Below are positions 6,978 through 7,752 of a stretch of DNA of 7,752 nt, piece by piece. The notes beneath the pieces were generated by a model. It did not search any database, was not told the DNA's origin, and saw only the letters and a list, made by a program, of their open reading frames with translations. The DNA is from Acidobacteriota bacterium (GTDB lineage Bacteria; Acidobacteriota; Vicinamibacteria; Vicinamibacterales; CAVVIG01). The position numbers were made by a program, and so were the translations under genes. Positions within the stretch are counted from its first letter, which is position 1, and every line of letters starts with the position of its first letter. The DNA is taken from NCBI GenBank assembly GCA_003223775.1, contig QHWK01000111.1:1-7752 (forward strand). Direction: 5' to 3'.

Positions 6978-7630
6978 CGATGGCACGTCGAGCAGCTCGT
7001 GAGCTTCTGAATTTGGTACTCCGCGACGAGGCGCTTCCCGAGCTCGAGCTGGTCGCGCGTCGACGGCGGCGCGTAATCGACGCGGAAGACCGCCTCGCGC
7101 GGGCGCACGTAGCGCTCGGGGTTGCGGTGGCAGTCGAGGCACCACTCCATCTGCAGCGACTTGTCCTGCATCATCAGCGGCATGCGATCGACCTGGCCGT
7201 GGCACGTCGTGCAGCCGACGCCCTTGGCCACATGGATGCTGTGGTTGAAGTAGACGAAGTCGGGCAGGTCGTGGACGCGGGTCCACTGGATCGATCGGCC
7301 GCTGCGAAAGCTCTCGCGCACCGGCTCGAGGAACGGGCTGCTGGCGAAGATCTGCGAGTGGCAGTTCATGCACGTCTTGGTCGGCGGAATGCCCGCGAAC
7401 GACGACTCCTCCACCGACGTGTGGCAGTAGCGGCAGTCGATGCCGTTGCCGGCGACGTGGCGCTCGTGGCTGAACTGAATCGGCTGCTCGCGCGCGACGC
7501 TCGCCTCGGTGACCCACGGCGATCGGTTCACGGCGTCGAAGAGCCAGCCGAGCGCGGCGACGAAGAAAACCGCGCCGAAGATGCTGACCCGAGCAATCGT
7601 GTTGGCGCTGCGGTTAAAGATCTGCGACAT
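6974..7630 (-). CDS. actA: ActA, pentaheme cytochrome c subunit of alternative complex III
   Basis: This is the 218-residue electron-output subunit of ACIII, the membrane quinol:cytochrome c oxidoreductase. Five CxxCH heme c motifs are visible at residues 66-70 (CRYCH), 87-91 (CMNCH), 140-144 (CTTCH), 164-168 (CLDCH) and 213-217 (CSTCH). The number and spacing match the family, and the protein ends one residue after the last heme motif. An uncleaved N-terminal helix (about residues 13-34) would anchor it with the heme domain in the periplasm. Extra histidines such as H55, H58, H130 and H133 are candidates for distal heme ligands. The ATG at 7630 gives the expected short cytoplasmic tail and anchor; no better in-frame start was seen. 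The stop overlaps the actB start as ATGA (6977-6974), which suggests translational coupling. Cytochrome c maturation and Sec export would be required. Identification is secure. Confidence 0.95.
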   Translation of the reverse strand: MSQIFNRSANTIARVSIFGAVFFVAALGWLFDAVNRSPWVTEASVAREQPIQFSHERHVAGNGIDCRYCHTSVEESSFAGIPPTKTCMNCHSQIFASSPFLEPVRESFRSGRSIQWTRVHDLPDFVYFNHSIHVAKGVGCTTCHGQVDRMPLMMQDKSLQMEWCLDCHRNPERYVRPREAVFRVDYAPPSTRDQLELGKRLVAEYQIQKLTSCSTCHR

Positions 7631-7752
7631 CTCGATACGGGACGAGACGGAAGCGCGTCATGTCGAACAGGAAGTCGACGTGGGAGCGCGCTGCCGGTCG
7701 AGAACCTTTCGAGCTTACAGCGATTCCGATTCCGCGTTCGCGGCTTTCTATT
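7631..7752 (-). other. Upstream leader of the act operon
   Basis: This is the 122 bases upstream of actA on the minus strand, up to the window edge. I see no open frame that looks like a gene and no clear paired -35/-10 hexamers. The actA ATG is preceded by only a weak purine-rich stretch (CGAG directly before it), so no strong ribosome binding site is visible. An ATG at about 7661-7659 lies 31 nt upstream but is out of frame with actA. The operon promoter may be here or further upstream, outside the window. Confidence 0.3.

Noticed and set aside
3042..7010. Very long plus-strand open frame of about 1322 codons opposite actB and actC
   Set aside because: Its translation is dominated by R, A, D, V and E with no recognisable domain, as expected antisense to high-GC genes. 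The minus strand carries clear ACIII subunits over the same span.
6978..7517. Upstream extension of the actB frame across actA
   Set aside because: The translation is a frame-shifted shadow of the five-heme ActA. The ATG overlapping the actA stop is the natural start.

Overview
The window holds almost all of one operon, read entirely from the minus strand, for alternative complex III (ACIII). This membrane-bound quinol:cytochrome c oxidoreductase replaces the bc1 complex in many bacteria. In transcription order the genes are actA (pentaheme cytochrome c), actB (molybdopterin-oxidoreductase-like and iron-sulfur fusion), actC (NrfD-like quinol-site subunit), actD (DUF3341 two-helix subunit), actE (monoheme cytochrome c lipoprotein) and actF (second NrfD-like subunit). 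A seventh, partial gene for a His-rich small protein runs off the left edge. The high GC content, the actABCDEF order, and abundant short intergenic repeats of the GGATTGG and CTCTGTG kinds suggest an uncultured soil-type bacterium. Acidobacteriota (Vicinamibacteria-like) is my best guess, from memory and without any search.

Layout from right to left: 7631-7752 is upstream leader with no convincing promoter; 6974-7630 actA; 3960-6977 actB; 2562-3959 actC; 2026-2565 actD; 1796-2025 a repeat-filled gap; 1334-1795 actE; 120-1337 actF; 1-117 start of the next gene. The junctions are very tight. There is an ATGA overlap at A/B and C/D, TAA directly followed by GTG at B/C, a GTGA overlap at E/F, and 2 nt after F. 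The D/E gap is the only real intergenic space, and a large imperfect palindrome fills most of it.

Function, from family knowledge: ActC and ActF sit in the membrane, and quinol is oxidised at ActC. Electrons pass through the iron-sulfur clusters of ActB to the hemes of ActA and ActE, and then to a terminal oxidase. Oxidase genes often follow this operon, so they may lie beyond the left edge.

The unusual part is that short repeats have invaded this respiratory operon. ActB is read in frame through a GGGGATT-heptamer palindrome right after its start codon, a second heptamer array in mid-protein, and a 9-bp repeat. The palindrome between actD and actE supplies part of the predicted ActE signal peptide. 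ActE also lacks its expected C-terminal end, including the region where the family normally carries the heme Met ligand. I do not see a wholly new system. The noteworthy signals are the repeat-driven remodelling of a conserved complex and a possibly defective ActE.
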